Assembly: GCF_004366355.1 (NCBI RefSeq)
Contig: NZ_SODV01000001.1
Span: forward strand, 1,550,001-1,614,000
Direction: 5' to 3'
Source: Dinghuibacter silviterrae
Lineage (GTDB): Bacteria > Bacteroidota > Bacteroidia > Chitinophagales > Chitinophagaceae
Length of the DNA stretch: 64,000 bases
Position 1 is the stretch's first letter, and the number at the start of each line of letters is the position of its first letter. The position numbers and the translations under genes were made by a program. Below the pieces are notes generated by a model that was given only the letters and a program-made list of their open reading frames with translations, was not told where the DNA came from and searched no databases. Positions 21,251-29,614 of this stretch are shown here, piece after piece.

Positions 21251-21356
21251 CGCAACGCAAAAAAAGAAGGGAGAGTAGACACCCCCCCTTGGCTATGCTT
21301 GGATATATGGCTAAAACAAATTTGATTCAAATTATTAACAAATTCCGTGCCGTCAT

Positions 21357-22343
21357 CTACCAGCGAACCGGGCAACGGACCTGGTTGCTGGCGCGGCCAA
21401 ACCACGTGTCGTCGTTCCCGAACTTGATGATGAGCCGGACGACGAAACTGAAGTAGGCGTCATCGTGGGTGGGGTCGCCGCGGTTGGAAAAATCGGTGTA
21501 CGGAAGACCGCTTTTGTTGGACATGGCGGCGGCGATTTTCGCCTGTGCAGCCGGCATGTGTTGGTAAAACAAGGCCGGGTTGACGAAGTTGGTGCTGACG
21601 TCATCGATATAGTCCGTATGAAGGATCCGGTCCAGGACTTCCCCGCTGACCGCGACTTTATCCGACACGTCGAAACGGGCGCCGATCCCCAGGGGGATGT
21701 TCGTCGACCAAAGCTTGTAGTTGGGGGGATAGCCCGGACCCCAGCCTTCTCCTTCGGTGTGGAGGGGTTGGAGGTCGACCCAGGTGGTCTGACCTGTAGT
21801 AGGGTCCTTATAGGTGCCCTGGGGATTGAAATGGAAAAAGCCGAAACCCGCAACGGCGTAAGGGCGGATCCGCGGCTGGTAGTCAAAGGGAAGCGTAAAA
21901 AAGTCGGTAGGATATATTTCGAGGCAAATCGTTCCCTCTTCAATCGACGTCCGGAAGTCCAGGTTGCGCGTCCGGCGCCAATCGGCATCAAAATCGTGAC
22001 CATTGGTATAGCGGTCGGCGCCGTACAGACGGCCATAGTTGAGGTTGGCGCGAATACCCAGCCAGGAAGCGGGATAGATGGCCCCGGAAATACCCGCGAA
22101 GTAACGCGTGGTCGGCAGGTTGAGGTCCTTTATAAAGCGTTTGCCGTCTCCGAGGTTACCCCCCAGTTCACCCAAAAAGAAAGACGGGCCTATTTCAAAG
22201 CCGAGGTCTGTCTCCATATCCTTGAAGGAGAGTGCCAATTGAGCATGTGTGCCGGAAGATAGCAATAAACCGATGAGGAGCAGGGTAAGCGCGGGGAATC
22301 GCCAGCTAAAAAGAGGGGTACTCTTTTTCATAGATACGGACAT
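21357..22343 (-). CDS. Outer membrane beta-barrel protein (DUF6089-like)
   Basis: A 328-residue exported protein. The signal peptide is about residues 5-35 (LTLLLIGLLLSSGTHAQ); an in-frame ATG at 22331 (MKKSTP) would give a more standard signal length. The mature part has alternating-residue strands with aromatic girdles and motifs typical of small Bacteroidetes porin-like barrels: DLGFEIGPSFFLGELGGNLG, LGIRANLNYGRLYGAD, IRPYAVAGFGFFHFNP, PLGIGARFDVSDKVAVSGE and, near the end, FSFVVRLIIKFGNDD. Function unknown; it probably spans the outer membrane. It follows elaA by 58 bases on the same strand, with a 7-base-arm palindrome in between. Confidence 0.82.
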   Translation of the reverse strand: MSVSMKKSTPLFSWRFPALTLLLIGLLLSSGTHAQLALSFKDMETDLGFEIGPSFFLGELGGNLGDGKRFIKDLNLPTTRYFAGISGAIYPASWLGIRANLNYGRLYGADRYTNGHDFDADWRRTRNLDFRTSIEEGTICLEIYPTDFFTLPFDYQPRIRPYAVAGFGFFHFNPQGTYKDPTTGQTTWVDLQPLHTEGEGWGPGYPPNYKLWSTNIPLGIGARFDVSDKVAVSGEVLDRILHTDYIDDVSTNFVNPALFYQHMPAAQAKIAAAMSNKSGLPYTDFSNRGDPTHDDAYFSFVVRLIIKFGNDDTWFGRASNQVRCPVRW

Positions 22344-22351
22344 ATTAGGTT

Positions 22352-22376
22352 TTACACGATTGGATTTACCGTGTAA
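22352..22376. repeat. Palindrome TTACACG-n11-CGTGTAA upstream of the outer membrane protein
   Basis: Perfect 7-base arms with an 11-base spacer, 9 to 33 bases upstream of the start at 22343. There is no T run, so an operator is more likely than a terminator. No clear -7 box is seen. Confidence 0.4.
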
Positions 22377-22401
22377 TATTAAATATAAATAATCGAAAAA
22401 C

Positions 22402-22893
22402 CTAACGTTTGACCATCTCTACATGGGCTATGTCGTCTTCCATGTACACGCCGCCCGTTTGGACGAAGCCAAAGGAACCGTAGAAATCGACGAGGTATTG
22501 CTGGGCGCCAATCCTGACAGGCTGCTGACCATAGAGGGCATAAAGATGCGTAAGTGATTGATCGATAAGGGTCCTGCCCATGCCTTTGCCCCGGACGGAA
22601 GGGGCCGTAACCACGCGGCCGATGGACGGTTCGGCAAATTTCAGCCCGGGCGGCACGATCCGGGCGTAGGCGCCCAAAATCGCCGGACCGGCGGGAATAA
22701 AGCCTCCGATGCCGTCGGGAACGTCCATGCCCCCGGTCCAACCCATGAGGTGGTAACACCCGTCGTCCGCGCCGTCCATGTCCAGGAACACACAATTTTG
22801 CTCCACCACAAACACCTCGCTGCGCAGGCGAAGCAGGGCGTAGAGTTCGGAGGGGGTAAGGTCGTTAAAGGCTTTGAGCATCCACTGATCCAT
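22402..22893 (-). CDS. elaA: GNAT family N-acetyltransferase, ElaA type
   Basis: A 163-residue acetyltransferase. The start is MDQWMLKAFNDLTPSELYAL (22893), 2 bases after the rarA stop; a longer frame upstream lies entirely inside rarA. Hallmarks of the ElaA branch are LYALLRLRSEVFVVEQNC near the start, the acetyl-CoA loop RVVTAPSVRGKGMGRTL (motif A, R/Q-x-x-G-x-G/A), and QQYLVDFYGSFGFVQTG with the EDDIAHVEM end. Substrate unknown. Tight spacing suggests co-transcription with rarA. Confidence 0.9.
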   Translation of the reverse strand: MDQWMLKAFNDLTPSELYALLRLRSEVFVVEQNCVFLDMDGADDGCYHLMGWTGGMDVPDGIGGFIPAGPAILGAYARIVPPGLKFAEPSIGRVVTAPSVRGKGMGRTLIDQSLTHLYALYGQQPVRIGAQQYLVDFYGSFGFVQTGGVYMEDDIAHVEMVKR

Positions 22894-22895
22894 GG

Positions 22896-24158
22896 CTAGT
22901 AATTGTATTTGTCCTTCCAAAGTTGTTTGAGGTAACGCCTCAGCTCGTCTTCCCGGGCGTTGTGACCGGGTTCGTAGAACTTCGTCCCGGCAAGGGCTTC
23001 GGGCAGGTATTCCTGGTTGCTGAAATGGTTGTCGTAGGCATGGGAATATTGGTAGTCCTTTCCATACCCTAGGTTTTTCATGAGGCGGGTGGGTGCGTTG
23101 CGGATGTGTAGAGGCACCGGCTGGTCGCCGTATTTCTTCACCGCGGCCATGGCCGCCCCGATCGCTTCCACGGCTGCGTTGCTTTTGGGAGAGCAGGCGA
23201 GGTAGGTGACGCACTGCGATAGGATAATGTTCGCCTCGGGGTAGCCGATCTTATGGACCGCGTCAAAGGTGGCGTTGGCCATGACGAGGGCCGTAGGGTT
23301 GGCGTTACCGATGTCTTCGCTGGCCAGGATGACCATCCGGCGGGCGATAAAGGTGACGTCTTCGCCGCCCTCGATCATCCGTGCCAGCCAGTACAACGCG
23401 GCATTGGGATCGCTCCCGCGCATCGACTTTATAAATGCAGAGATGATGTCGTAGTGTTGGTCCCCGCTTTTATCGTAGAGGGCCACCTTTTGCTGGGCCA
23501 CGGACATGACAAAGTCATTGGTCACTTTGCCGCCGGGTGGCTTTGCCTGGGCCACGAGCTCCAGCAAGTTGAGCAGCTTGCGCGCATCCCCGCCCGACAG
23601 TTGTAGCAAGGCGGCCGTTTCCGCGAGCGCCAAACCCGAAGCCTTCATCGCCGGGTCGGTCTCCAACGCCTTATGGAGCAGCTTTTCGAGATCCGCATCG
23701 GACAACGGTTTGAGGATATACACCTGGCTGCGGCTCAGCAAGGCCCCATTGACCTCGAAACTGGGGTTTTCGGTGGTGGCCCCGATCAGCGTGACGATGC
23801 CCTTTTCCACAGCCCCCAGCAGGGCGTCTTGCTGGCCCTTGTTAAAACGGTGTATTTCGTCTATAAAAAGAATGGACCCCGGATGGTCTTTGGCTTCTTC
23901 GATCACCGCCCGGACTTCTTTCACCCCGCTGGAAATGGCGCTAAGGGTATGGAAAGGAACATTCAAAGTGTGGGCGATGATCCCTGCGATCGTTGTTTTG
24001 CCGACCCCCGGCGGTCCCCAAAGGATCAGCGAGGGGATCTTGCCCTGTTCGATCGCGGTGCGCAGGATGCTGCCTTTGCCTGCGAGGTGTTCTTGTCCGA
24101 TCAGGTCATCCAGCCGTGTGGGCCGCATTCGTTCTGCCAGTGGAATGGTGGGCGCCAT
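22896..24158 (-). CDS. rarA: Replication-associated recombination protein RarA (MgsA)
   Basis: A 420-residue AAA+ ATPase acting at stalled replication forks and related to clamp loaders. The start MAPTIPLAERMRPTRLDDLI (24158) gives the standard N-terminus; upstream frame sequence belongs to the overlapping gene. Walker A GPPGVGKTT, Walker B ILFIDEIHRFNKGQQD, sensor 1 GATTENPSFEVN and the C-terminal tetramerisation region (KSMRGSDPNAALYWLARM, YLPEAL) are all present. It overlaps the upstream L,D-transpeptidase-like gene by 53 bases and is followed by elaA after 2 bases. Confidence 0.95.
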   Translation of the reverse strand: MAPTIPLAERMRPTRLDDLIGQEHLAGKGSILRTAIEQGKIPSLILWGPPGVGKTTIAGIIAHTLNVPFHTLSAISSGVKEVRAVIEEAKDHPGSILFIDEIHRFNKGQQDALLGAVEKGIVTLIGATTENPSFEVNGALLSRSQVYILKPLSDADLEKLLHKALETDPAMKASGLALAETAALLQLSGGDARKLLNLLELVAQAKPPGGKVTNDFVMSVAQQKVALYDKSGDQHYDIISAFIKSMRGSDPNAALYWLARMIEGGEDVTFIARRMVILASEDIGNANPTALVMANATFDAVHKIGYPEANIILSQCVTYLACSPKSNAAVEAIGAAMAAVKKYGDQPVPLHIRNAPTRLMKNLGYGKDYQYSHAYDNHFSNQEYLPEALAGTKFYEPGHNAREDELRRYLKQLWKDKYNY

Positions 24159-25452
24159 GATGGTGTAAATATACGGCAGCCTTCCCGAAGGCCGCTGCCT
24201 TATCGGCGGCGGCGAGATAATGCCCGACATCCGCGAGGGTGACCGGGCCGGGCCAGTCGTCCAGCTCCACCACCACCAGGTAGCCTTCAGCCCCGCCGGC
24301 AGAGTCCAGGGCATTCACCAGTTTTTGCTGATCGCTGAAGACGCGTTGTCCGTTGTCGTCCCAGCGTTCGTGGGTGCAAAGACAGCCCAGGGAAGGGGTT
24401 TGCGGATACCAGACGCTGCCCTTGAAATAATTGGGGTCGATCGTCGTACCGTGCGCAATGACTGCCCGCCTGCCGATCCGGCCTGCATAAAAGGCGCCCT
24501 GCATCGCAAAATCCTCCCGCCAGGTCGGCGGAAGGAGCGCCTTGTACGCGTCCAGGTACCAGGTCGTGTCAGTCAGACCCGGGTCATGGAAAAAGTGTGC
24601 CGGCGTGACCTCGTAGGGCATGCGCATCTGGATGTTGAGCGTGGGGCCCAGGAATTCGTTGTGGGAAAAACCAAAGCCGTCCATGAGAAATATCCCCTGG
24701 GGCGTATTGCCGTCGTGCGTGTAGTAGGGCAGGTTGGTGATGGACCGCGCCAGCTGTGGGACCGCAAAGTAGGTGCTGTCCGGGTTCCGGACGAAAAGGC
24801 CGTCTGCACCCCGGATGACCGCCAGACCCGGGTAGTCGCGGTTGCTTCGCTGGAAGCTGTAGACGACGGTTTTGCCCGGTTGAAACGAAGGCCCCAGCAG
24901 GTCGTCCAGGGGTGGAGTAAGGGAGGGGACACCTTCGTGGTTCAGCCGCCGCCGGAAGAGTTCCAGGCTAACGTCCGCACTCGAATCCAGCAGTTTCGCC
25001 AGGCGTTGCCGGATCAGCGTCCGGGCTTCCGCGTCCCCATGCTCCAGGAGCAGGTATTCGGCGCACAGGATAAAGACGCGGTTGTCCAGGGTGCGCTGGA
25101 GCAAGGCCTTGACCTGCGGACGGAACGAATGGGGATAGTTCGTATACAACAATTGCAGATAAGCCTCCAAAAAATCCCCCGACCGTTCGTCCACGTGATC
25201 CCAGACCTGTGCGATCCGTTGTTGTACGAACGGCGTTTTATAATGAAGCAGCTCCAAACCGTAAAAAGGATCCGCCCAGTCGTCCTCCGTAGAGTCGGCC
25301 AGCGGGAGCGTCAGGTCACGCTGTACATAGTTCTTTAGAAAATTCTGGTAAAAGGCTTCACGGCGCGTCTTGGTGGCAAAGGTGGAGAACACCGATTGCC
25401 CGGTCACCAGGGACGGGATCCCCAGCATCATCGCCCATAACCATCTGCGCAT
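24106..25452 (-). CDS. Exported protein with L,D-transpeptidase-like Cys motif
   Basis: A 448-residue protein with a signal peptide (MRRWLWAMMLGIPSLVTGQ). The first half is helical. The second half contains IAHGTTIDPNYF followed by PSLGCLCTHERWDD: H334, S354, G356 and C357 resemble the H...(S/T)xGC active site of YkuD-type L,D-transpeptidases, with a slightly longer gap than usual. If active it would cross-link or modify peptidoglycan, but the resemblance is only a motif match. Its last 53 bases overlap the rarA start. The C-terminal His-rich segment (VYLHHHGAHHS) is encoded by the overlap and may be poorly conserved. Confidence 0.65.
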   Translation of the reverse strand: MRRWLWAMMLGIPSLVTGQSVFSTFATKTRREAFYQNFLKNYVQRDLTLPLADSTEDDWADPFYGLELLHYKTPFVQQRIAQVWDHVDERSGDFLEAYLQLLYTNYPHSFRPQVKALLQRTLDNRVFILCAEYLLLEHGDAEARTLIRQRLAKLLDSSADVSLELFRRRLNHEGVPSLTPPLDDLLGPSFQPGKTVVYSFQRSNRDYPGLAVIRGADGLFVRNPDSTYFAVPQLARSITNLPYYTHDGNTPQGIFLMDGFGFSHNEFLGPTLNIQMRMPYEVTPAHFFHDPGLTDTTWYLDAYKALLPPTWREDFAMQGAFYAGRIGRRAVIAHGTTIDPNYFKGSVWYPQTPSLGCLCTHERWDDNGQRVFSDQQKLVNALDSAGGAEGYLVVVELDDWPGPVTLADVGHYLAAADKAAAFGKAAVYLHHHGAHHSTGRTNAAHTAG

Positions 25453-25456
25453 TTCT

Positions 25457-25954
25457 TTATTGAAAGTAGTCCTTGTATCGCCTCACCAGGAAAAGGGTCC
25501 ATATAGCGTGTACGATACCAACCGAAACAATCACGGCAAAAAAAACAAACGAGAGCTCCAGCTCCGTGTGGATGACGGCCGGCGGATACTGGCTCGTCAT
25601 GTGGGCGTCGGCGATCGTTTTGCTGAACCTGTCGACCATGGGTTGAGACAGGAACACCGAGTGCATCCTGGCAAGGCCGTAAAGGATGCCCGCGATCAAC
25701 ACCGCCGCGTTGGCGATAAGCCATTCTTTCAACGACCGCCTCAGTGGTTTTCCTTCCTTGAGGACGATCTGGGAAAAAAGACGGCTCAACACGCTATAGA
25801 TGACCATGCATCCCGAAGCGAAAAGATAGATCATCAGTTTCGGATGCAGCTCCACCCCGAACAACCGGATGACGGAGGCGAAAAAAGCCATATACGCCAT
25901 CAGGGAAACAAAGGTCCCCAGGAATCGATACGTGAAAAAGGTTCCCTTCTTCAT
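25457..25954 (-). CDS. DUF4199-like four-helix membrane protein
   Basis: A 165-residue protein with four predicted transmembrane helices at about 9-28, 37-61, 80-101 and 132-156, separated by a loop around residue 115 with a [16 protein letters not shown] segment. This matches the size and layout of DUF4199 family proteins, which are common in Bacteroidetes and of unknown function. Its ATG overlaps the aspS stop (ATGA, 25951-25954), and the next gene starts 4 bases later, so it is part of the aspS operon. Confidence 0.75.
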   Translation of the reverse strand: MKKGTFFTYRFLGTFVSLMAYMAFFASVIRLFGVELHPKLMIYLFASGCMVIYSVLSRLFSQIVLKEGKPLRRSLKEWLIANAAVLIAGILYGLARMHSVFLSQPMVDRFSKTIADAHMTSQYPPAVIHTELELSFVFFAVIVSVGIVHAIWTLFLVRRYKDYFQ

Positions 25955-27783
25955 GCGATTGTCGCTTTTGTATCGATCTGCAATTCGTCCAATTGTTTCT
26001 GGTCGATGGTAGAGGGCGCGTCCAGCATGACGTCACGCCCGCTGTTGTTTTTTGGAAAAGCAATAAAGTCCCTGATGCTTTCGCTTCCCCCGAGCAGCGC
26101 GCAGAGGCGGTCGAAACCAAGGGCAATGCCCCCGTGGGGCGGCGCGCCATATTCAAAGGCGCCCAGCAGGAAGCCAAACTTATGCCGGGCTTCTTCCGGG
26201 CTCATGCCCAGGGCGGCAAACATTTTTTCCTGCAGTTCCCGCTGGTAGATCCGGATGGAGCCCCCGCCGATCTCGGTTCCGTTGAGGACGAGGTCGTAGG
26301 CGTTGGCCTTGACGGAGGCATACGGATGTGCGAGGTAGGCCGCCGGATCGGTAATGGCCGGATCGTTCTCAATCATCACCGCGATATGGTCGGGTTTTGG
26401 CGCCGTGAACGGATGGTGACGCGCGACCCAGCGGTTGTCCTCCTCGCTGTATTCGAACAGCGGGAAGTCCACGACCCATAGGGGGCGGAATTCATCCTTT
26501 TTGCGCAGCCCCAAACGATTCCCGATTTCCAGGCGGAGTTCGCTCATCGCTTTACGGGTGCGCTCTTCCGCGCCGGCAAGGATCAGGACCAGGTCGCCGG
26601 AACCAGCGCCCACGGTGGCCGACAGGGTTTTGAGACGCGACTCGTCGAAGAATTTATCTAATGAGCTTTTATAAGTACCGTCCGAATTGCACTTGATATA
26701 CGCCAGCCCTTTCATGCCGATCTGCGGGCGTTTGACCCACTCGGTGAGTTCGTCGAGCTGTTTGCGGGTATACTCCGAGAGACCGGGCGCCGCGATGGCG
26801 AGCACCGTCTCAGCGTCGTCGAAAACACCGAACCCCGTGGGGGCCTCGAACGCCATGGCGCCCCGCAGCGATGGGTACACCGATGAAGGCGTCTTCAGGT
26901 TCGTGAGTTTCATCCCGAACCGGATGTCCGGTTTATCGTTTCCATAATTCCACATCGCCTCGTCAAAGGTCATCCGTGGAAACGTGTAGTCGATGTCGAT
27001 CCCCTTGACTTCTTTAAATATGTACTTGGTCAAAGCCTCGAAGGTGTTCAGGATGTCCTCCTGTTCCACAAAGCTCATCTCGCAGTCGATCTGGGTAAAC
27101 TCCGGCTGGCGGTCCGCCCGCAGGTCCTCGTCCCGGAAACACTTTACGATCTGAAAGTAGCGGTCATAACCGCTCACCATCAGGAGCTGCTTGAACGTCT
27201 GGGGAGACTGGGGCAGGGCGTAAAACTGACCCGGGTTCATCCGGGAAGGGACCACAAAGTCGCGCGCACCTTCCGGTGTGGACTTGATCAGGAAAGGCGT
27301 TTCCAGGTCCATAAACCCTTGCTGGTGCAGGAAGTTCCGGGTGGTCCGGTTGACCTGGTAGCGCAGTTCGAGGTTCCGGCGCACCTGGGGCCGGCGAAGG
27401 TCCAGGTAGCGGTATTTCATACGCAGGTCGTCCCCCCCGTCCGTATCGTCCTGGATCGTAAAGGGAGGCACCGCGGATTTATTCAGGATGCGAAACGCCT
27501 GTACGGCGATCTCGATGTCTCCCGTAGGGATATTCGGGTTTTTGTTCGTCCGTTCCAGGACGGTCCCTTCCGCCTGGAGCACATACTCACGCCCCAACGG
27601 TTGTTCATCCAACTGGGGATTCAGGGATTCGTTAAACACCAACTGGGTAATGCCGTACCGGTCCCTCAGGTCCACGAAAGTAATGGCCCCGAATTTCCGG
27701 ATCGTTTGCACCCAGCCGGACAAAGTCACCGTCTGTTGTACGTTTCCTATCGTCAGTTCTCCGCAGGTATGTGTTCTTAGCAT
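25951..27783 (-). CDS. aspS: Aspartate--tRNA ligase
   Basis: A 610-residue class II synthetase of the bacterial AspRS type. Residues 1-110 are the OB-fold anticodon-binding domain ([20 protein letters not shown]). Motif 2 is [20 protein letters not shown]; the large bacterial insertion (GAD-type) spans about 285-420; motif 3 is [21 protein letters not shown]. It charges tRNA-Asp. Whether it also misacylates tRNA-Asn is undecided; gatC in the window shows that an amidotransferase route exists. A -7 box lies 8 bases before the ATG, just beyond the dnaJ stop. Confidence 0.96.
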   Translation of the reverse strand: MLRTHTCGELTIGNVQQTVTLSGWVQTIRKFGAITFVDLRDRYGITQLVFNESLNPQLDEQPLGREYVLQAEGTVLERTNKNPNIPTGDIEIAVQAFRILNKSAVPPFTIQDDTDGGDDLRMKYRYLDLRRPQVRRNLELRYQVNRTTRNFLHQQGFMDLETPFLIKSTPEGARDFVVPSRMNPGQFYALPQSPQTFKQLLMVSGYDRYFQIVKCFRDEDLRADRQPEFTQIDCEMSFVEQEDILNTFEALTKYIFKEVKGIDIDYTFPRMTFDEAMWNYGNDKPDIRFGMKLTNLKTPSSVYPSLRGAMAFEAPTGFGVFDDAETVLAIAAPGLSEYTRKQLDELTEWVKRPQIGMKGLAYIKCNSDGTYKSSLDKFFDESRLKTLSATVGAGSGDLVLILAGAEERTRKAMSELRLEIGNRLGLRKKDEFRPLWVVDFPLFEYSEEDNRWVARHHPFTAPKPDHIAVMIENDPAITDPAAYLAHPYASVKANAYDLVLNGTEIGGGSIRIYQRELQEKMFAALGMSPEEARHKFGFLLGAFEYGAPPHGGIALGFDRLCALLGGSESIRDFIAFPKNNSGRDVMLDAPSTIDQKQLDELQIDTKATIA

Positions 27784-27791
27784 AAGGGAAG

Positions 27792-27799
27792 CAAATATA
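27792..27799 (-). promoter_or_regulatory. -7 box for aspS (TATATTTG)
   Basis: TATATTTG on the minus strand, 8 bases before the aspS ATG and inside the 18-base dnaJ-aspS gap. Confidence 0.45.
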
Positions 27800-27801
27800 C
27801 G

Positions 27802-28968
27802 TCAGCTGAACATTTCCCTCACCTTATCAAAGAAGGACTTCTCGGACTTTTCGGGTCTGGGTTGGAAATTCGAGGATTCTGCCATCTTCTCCAGCATGGC
27901 TTTTTCCTCGCTCGTTACGTTCTGCGGTGTCCACACATTGACGTGGACCAGTTGATCCCCGCGCTCATAGGAATTGACCGCCGGGAACCCCTTGCCGCGC
28001 AAACGGAAGATCTTTCCGCTTTGCGTGCCCGTGGGTATTTTGATCTTTGCCTTTCCGTCTATGGTAGGTACTTCCACCGAGGTGCCAAAGACCGCCTCGG
28101 GGAAGGTGAGGTAAAGGTCATACGCCACGTTCAGCCCATCCCGGTGCAGGGACGGATGCGGTTCTTCCTCTACGAGGATGATCAGGTCGCCGGGGGCGCC
28201 CCCGCGTTCTCCCGCGTTCCCCTTGCCGCTCAGGCTTAGCTGCATGCCTTCCTGAACCCCGGCAGGAATATCGATCGACACGGTTTCTTCGCCAAAGGCC
28301 CTGCCTTCACCCTTACAGGTCGTACACTTGTTGGTGATCGTCGTCCCCTCCCCGTTACAGGTGGGACAGGTAGACACCGTCTGCATCTGCCCAAGGAACG
28401 TATTGGTTACCTTGCGGACCTGGCCGTTCCCCCCGCAGGTGGGACACGTCTGGACGCTGCTTTTGTCTTTCGCCCCGCTGCCCGAACACGTCTGGCAGGG
28501 GACATATTTTTTCACCTTGATGGTCTTGTTGACCCCGCTGGCGATTTCCTCGTACGTCAGTTTGATTTTGATCCGGAGGTTGCTGCCCCGGACCCCGCGC
28601 GCCCGTCCGCCCGCGCGCCCACCGCGGGCGCCGCCAAAAAAGCTGCCGAAAAGATCATCCCCGAAAATATCTCCGAACTGGCTAAAGATGTCATCCATGC
28701 TCATCCCCGCGCCCGGGCCGAACCCGCCGGGACGGCCGTTACCGCTGACCCCCGCATGCCCGTAACGGTCATACTGGGCCCGGCGGTCCTGGTCGCTGAG
28801 GATCTCGTAAGCCTCCGCGGCTTCCTTAAACTTTTCCTCCGCTTCCTTGTTCCCGGGATTCCGGTCCGGATGGAACTGCATGGCCACCTTACGGTAGGCT
28901 TTTTTCAGCTCATCGGCCGAGCAGCCCTTTGCAACCCCGAGTATCTCGTAATAATCTCTTTTCGCCAT
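27802..28968 (-). CDS. dnaJ: Chaperone DnaJ
   Basis: A 388-residue type I DnaJ that delivers substrates to DnaK and stimulates its ATPase. The J domain (about 4-68) carries HPD in [13 protein letters not shown] Gly/Phe-rich region follows ([23 protein letters not shown]). Four CxxCxGxG zinc repeats come next ([32 protein letters not shown]), then the C-terminal beta domains ([20 protein letters not shown]). It lies 12 bases after grpE. Confidence 0.97.
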   Translation of the reverse strand: MAKRDYYEILGVAKGCSADELKKAYRKVAMQFHPDRNPGNKEAEEKFKEAAEAYEILSDQDRRAQYDRYGHAGVSGNGRPGGFGPGAGMSMDDIFSQFGDIFGDDLFGSFFGGARGGRAGGRARGVRGSNLRIKIKLTYEEIASGVNKTIKVKKYVPCQTCSGSGAKDKSSVQTCPTCGGNGQVRKVTNTFLGQMQTVSTCPTCNGEGTTITNKCTTCKGEGRAFGEETVSIDIPAGVQEGMQLSLSGKGNAGERGGAPGDLIILVEEEPHPSLHRDGLNVAYDLYLTFPEAVFGTSVEVPTIDGKAKIKIPTGTQSGKIFRLRGKGFPAVNSYERGDQLVHVNVWTPQNVTSEEKAMLEKMAESSNFQPRPEKSEKSFFDKVREMFS

Positions 28969-28980
28969 AATAGTACCCCC

Positions 28981-29541
28981 TTATTTCCCCACAACGACTT
29001 TTGCGTGACGGATGATTTTGTCTCCTAAATAATACCCTTTCTGGACCTCGTCCAGAACCTTACCCACCAGCTCCGGGGTGGGGGCGGGTATTTCGGTGAT
29101 GGCGTCGTGCTTTTCCACGTCAAAAGGGGTATGCAGACTTTCCATAGGTTTCAATCCCTTGGATTGCAGTGCGTTGCGTAATTTGTTGAAAACCAGCAGC
29201 ACGCCTTCGCGCACCTGGGTGATGTCTGACGCATTGTCCAGCTGTTTCTCCGCCCTGTCACAATCATCCAAAACGTCCAGCAGGCTTTGGATCACCTCCC
29301 TGCCCGCCGTCTGGATCAACTCCACCCGCTCCTTGGCGCTCCTGCGCTTGAAGTTGTCAAATTCAGCGTACAGCCTGAGATATTTATCCTTCTGATCCTG
29401 AAGCTCTTGTTGCAACTTTTCCACCTCGGATTCGTCCATGGCTTCCTGGAGATGGGCCGTCCCGGCCACGTTCTCGTCCACGTTTATATCTTCCTCCTGC
29501 CTGGAGGCGCCGTTTTTCTCTTGGAATTCCTTTTCTGTCAT
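28981..29541 (-). CDS. grpE: Nucleotide exchange factor GrpE
   Basis: A 186-residue GrpE, the ADP-release factor of DnaK. The start at 29541 (MTEKEFQEKNG) is preferred to an ATG at 29586, because the -7 box at 29572-29579 would otherwise fall inside the gene. The acidic N-terminus is followed by a long coiled coil (VEKLQQELQDQKDKYLRLYA EFDNF) and the C-terminal beta domain with EVQKGYYLGDKIIRHAKVVV, the GrpE signature region. It is co-transcribed with dnaJ. No CIRCE-type repeat is seen upstream. Confidence 0.95.
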   Translation of the reverse strand: MTEKEFQEKNGASRQEEDINVDENVAGTAHLQEAMDESEVEKLQQELQDQKDKYLRLYAEFDNFKRRSAKERVELIQTAGREVIQSLLDVLDDCDRAEKQLDNASDITQVREGVLLVFNKLRNALQSKGLKPMESLHTPFDVEKHDAITEIPAPTPELVGKVLDEVQKGYYLGDKIIRHAKVVVGK

Positions 29542-29571
29542 ATATGAAACTGTTTCAATCGGTGTATTGCG

Positions 29572-29604
29572 CAAAGATACTGCCAAGGGAGGGGTGCGGC
29601 CAAA
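29572..29604 (-). promoter_or_regulatory. Promoter of grpE-dnaJ (TTTG-n21-TATCTTTG)
   Basis: On the minus strand TTTG (29604-29601) precedes TATCTTTG (29579-29572) by 21 bases, a good match to the Bacteroidetes -33/-7 promoter. Transcription would begin about 25 bases before the ATG at 29541. Confidence 0.6.
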
Positions 29605-29614
29605 TTGACATTGG

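Larger units (their letters stand above)
20977..21356. other. Intergenic region downstream of uvrA
   Basis: 380 bases between the convergent uvrA and outer membrane protein genes. It contains a 22-base perfect inverted repeat (21039-21119), a 13-base hairpin (21222-21250) and a G+C-rich stretch with smaller dyads (GCGCCGACCGG / GGTGCCGGTC). No supported gene; short frames on both strands look like chance. Confidence 0.6.

Noticed and set aside
22894..23214. Longer start for the ElaA-type acetyltransferase
   Set aside because: Lies wholly within rarA and is unlike acetyltransferases.
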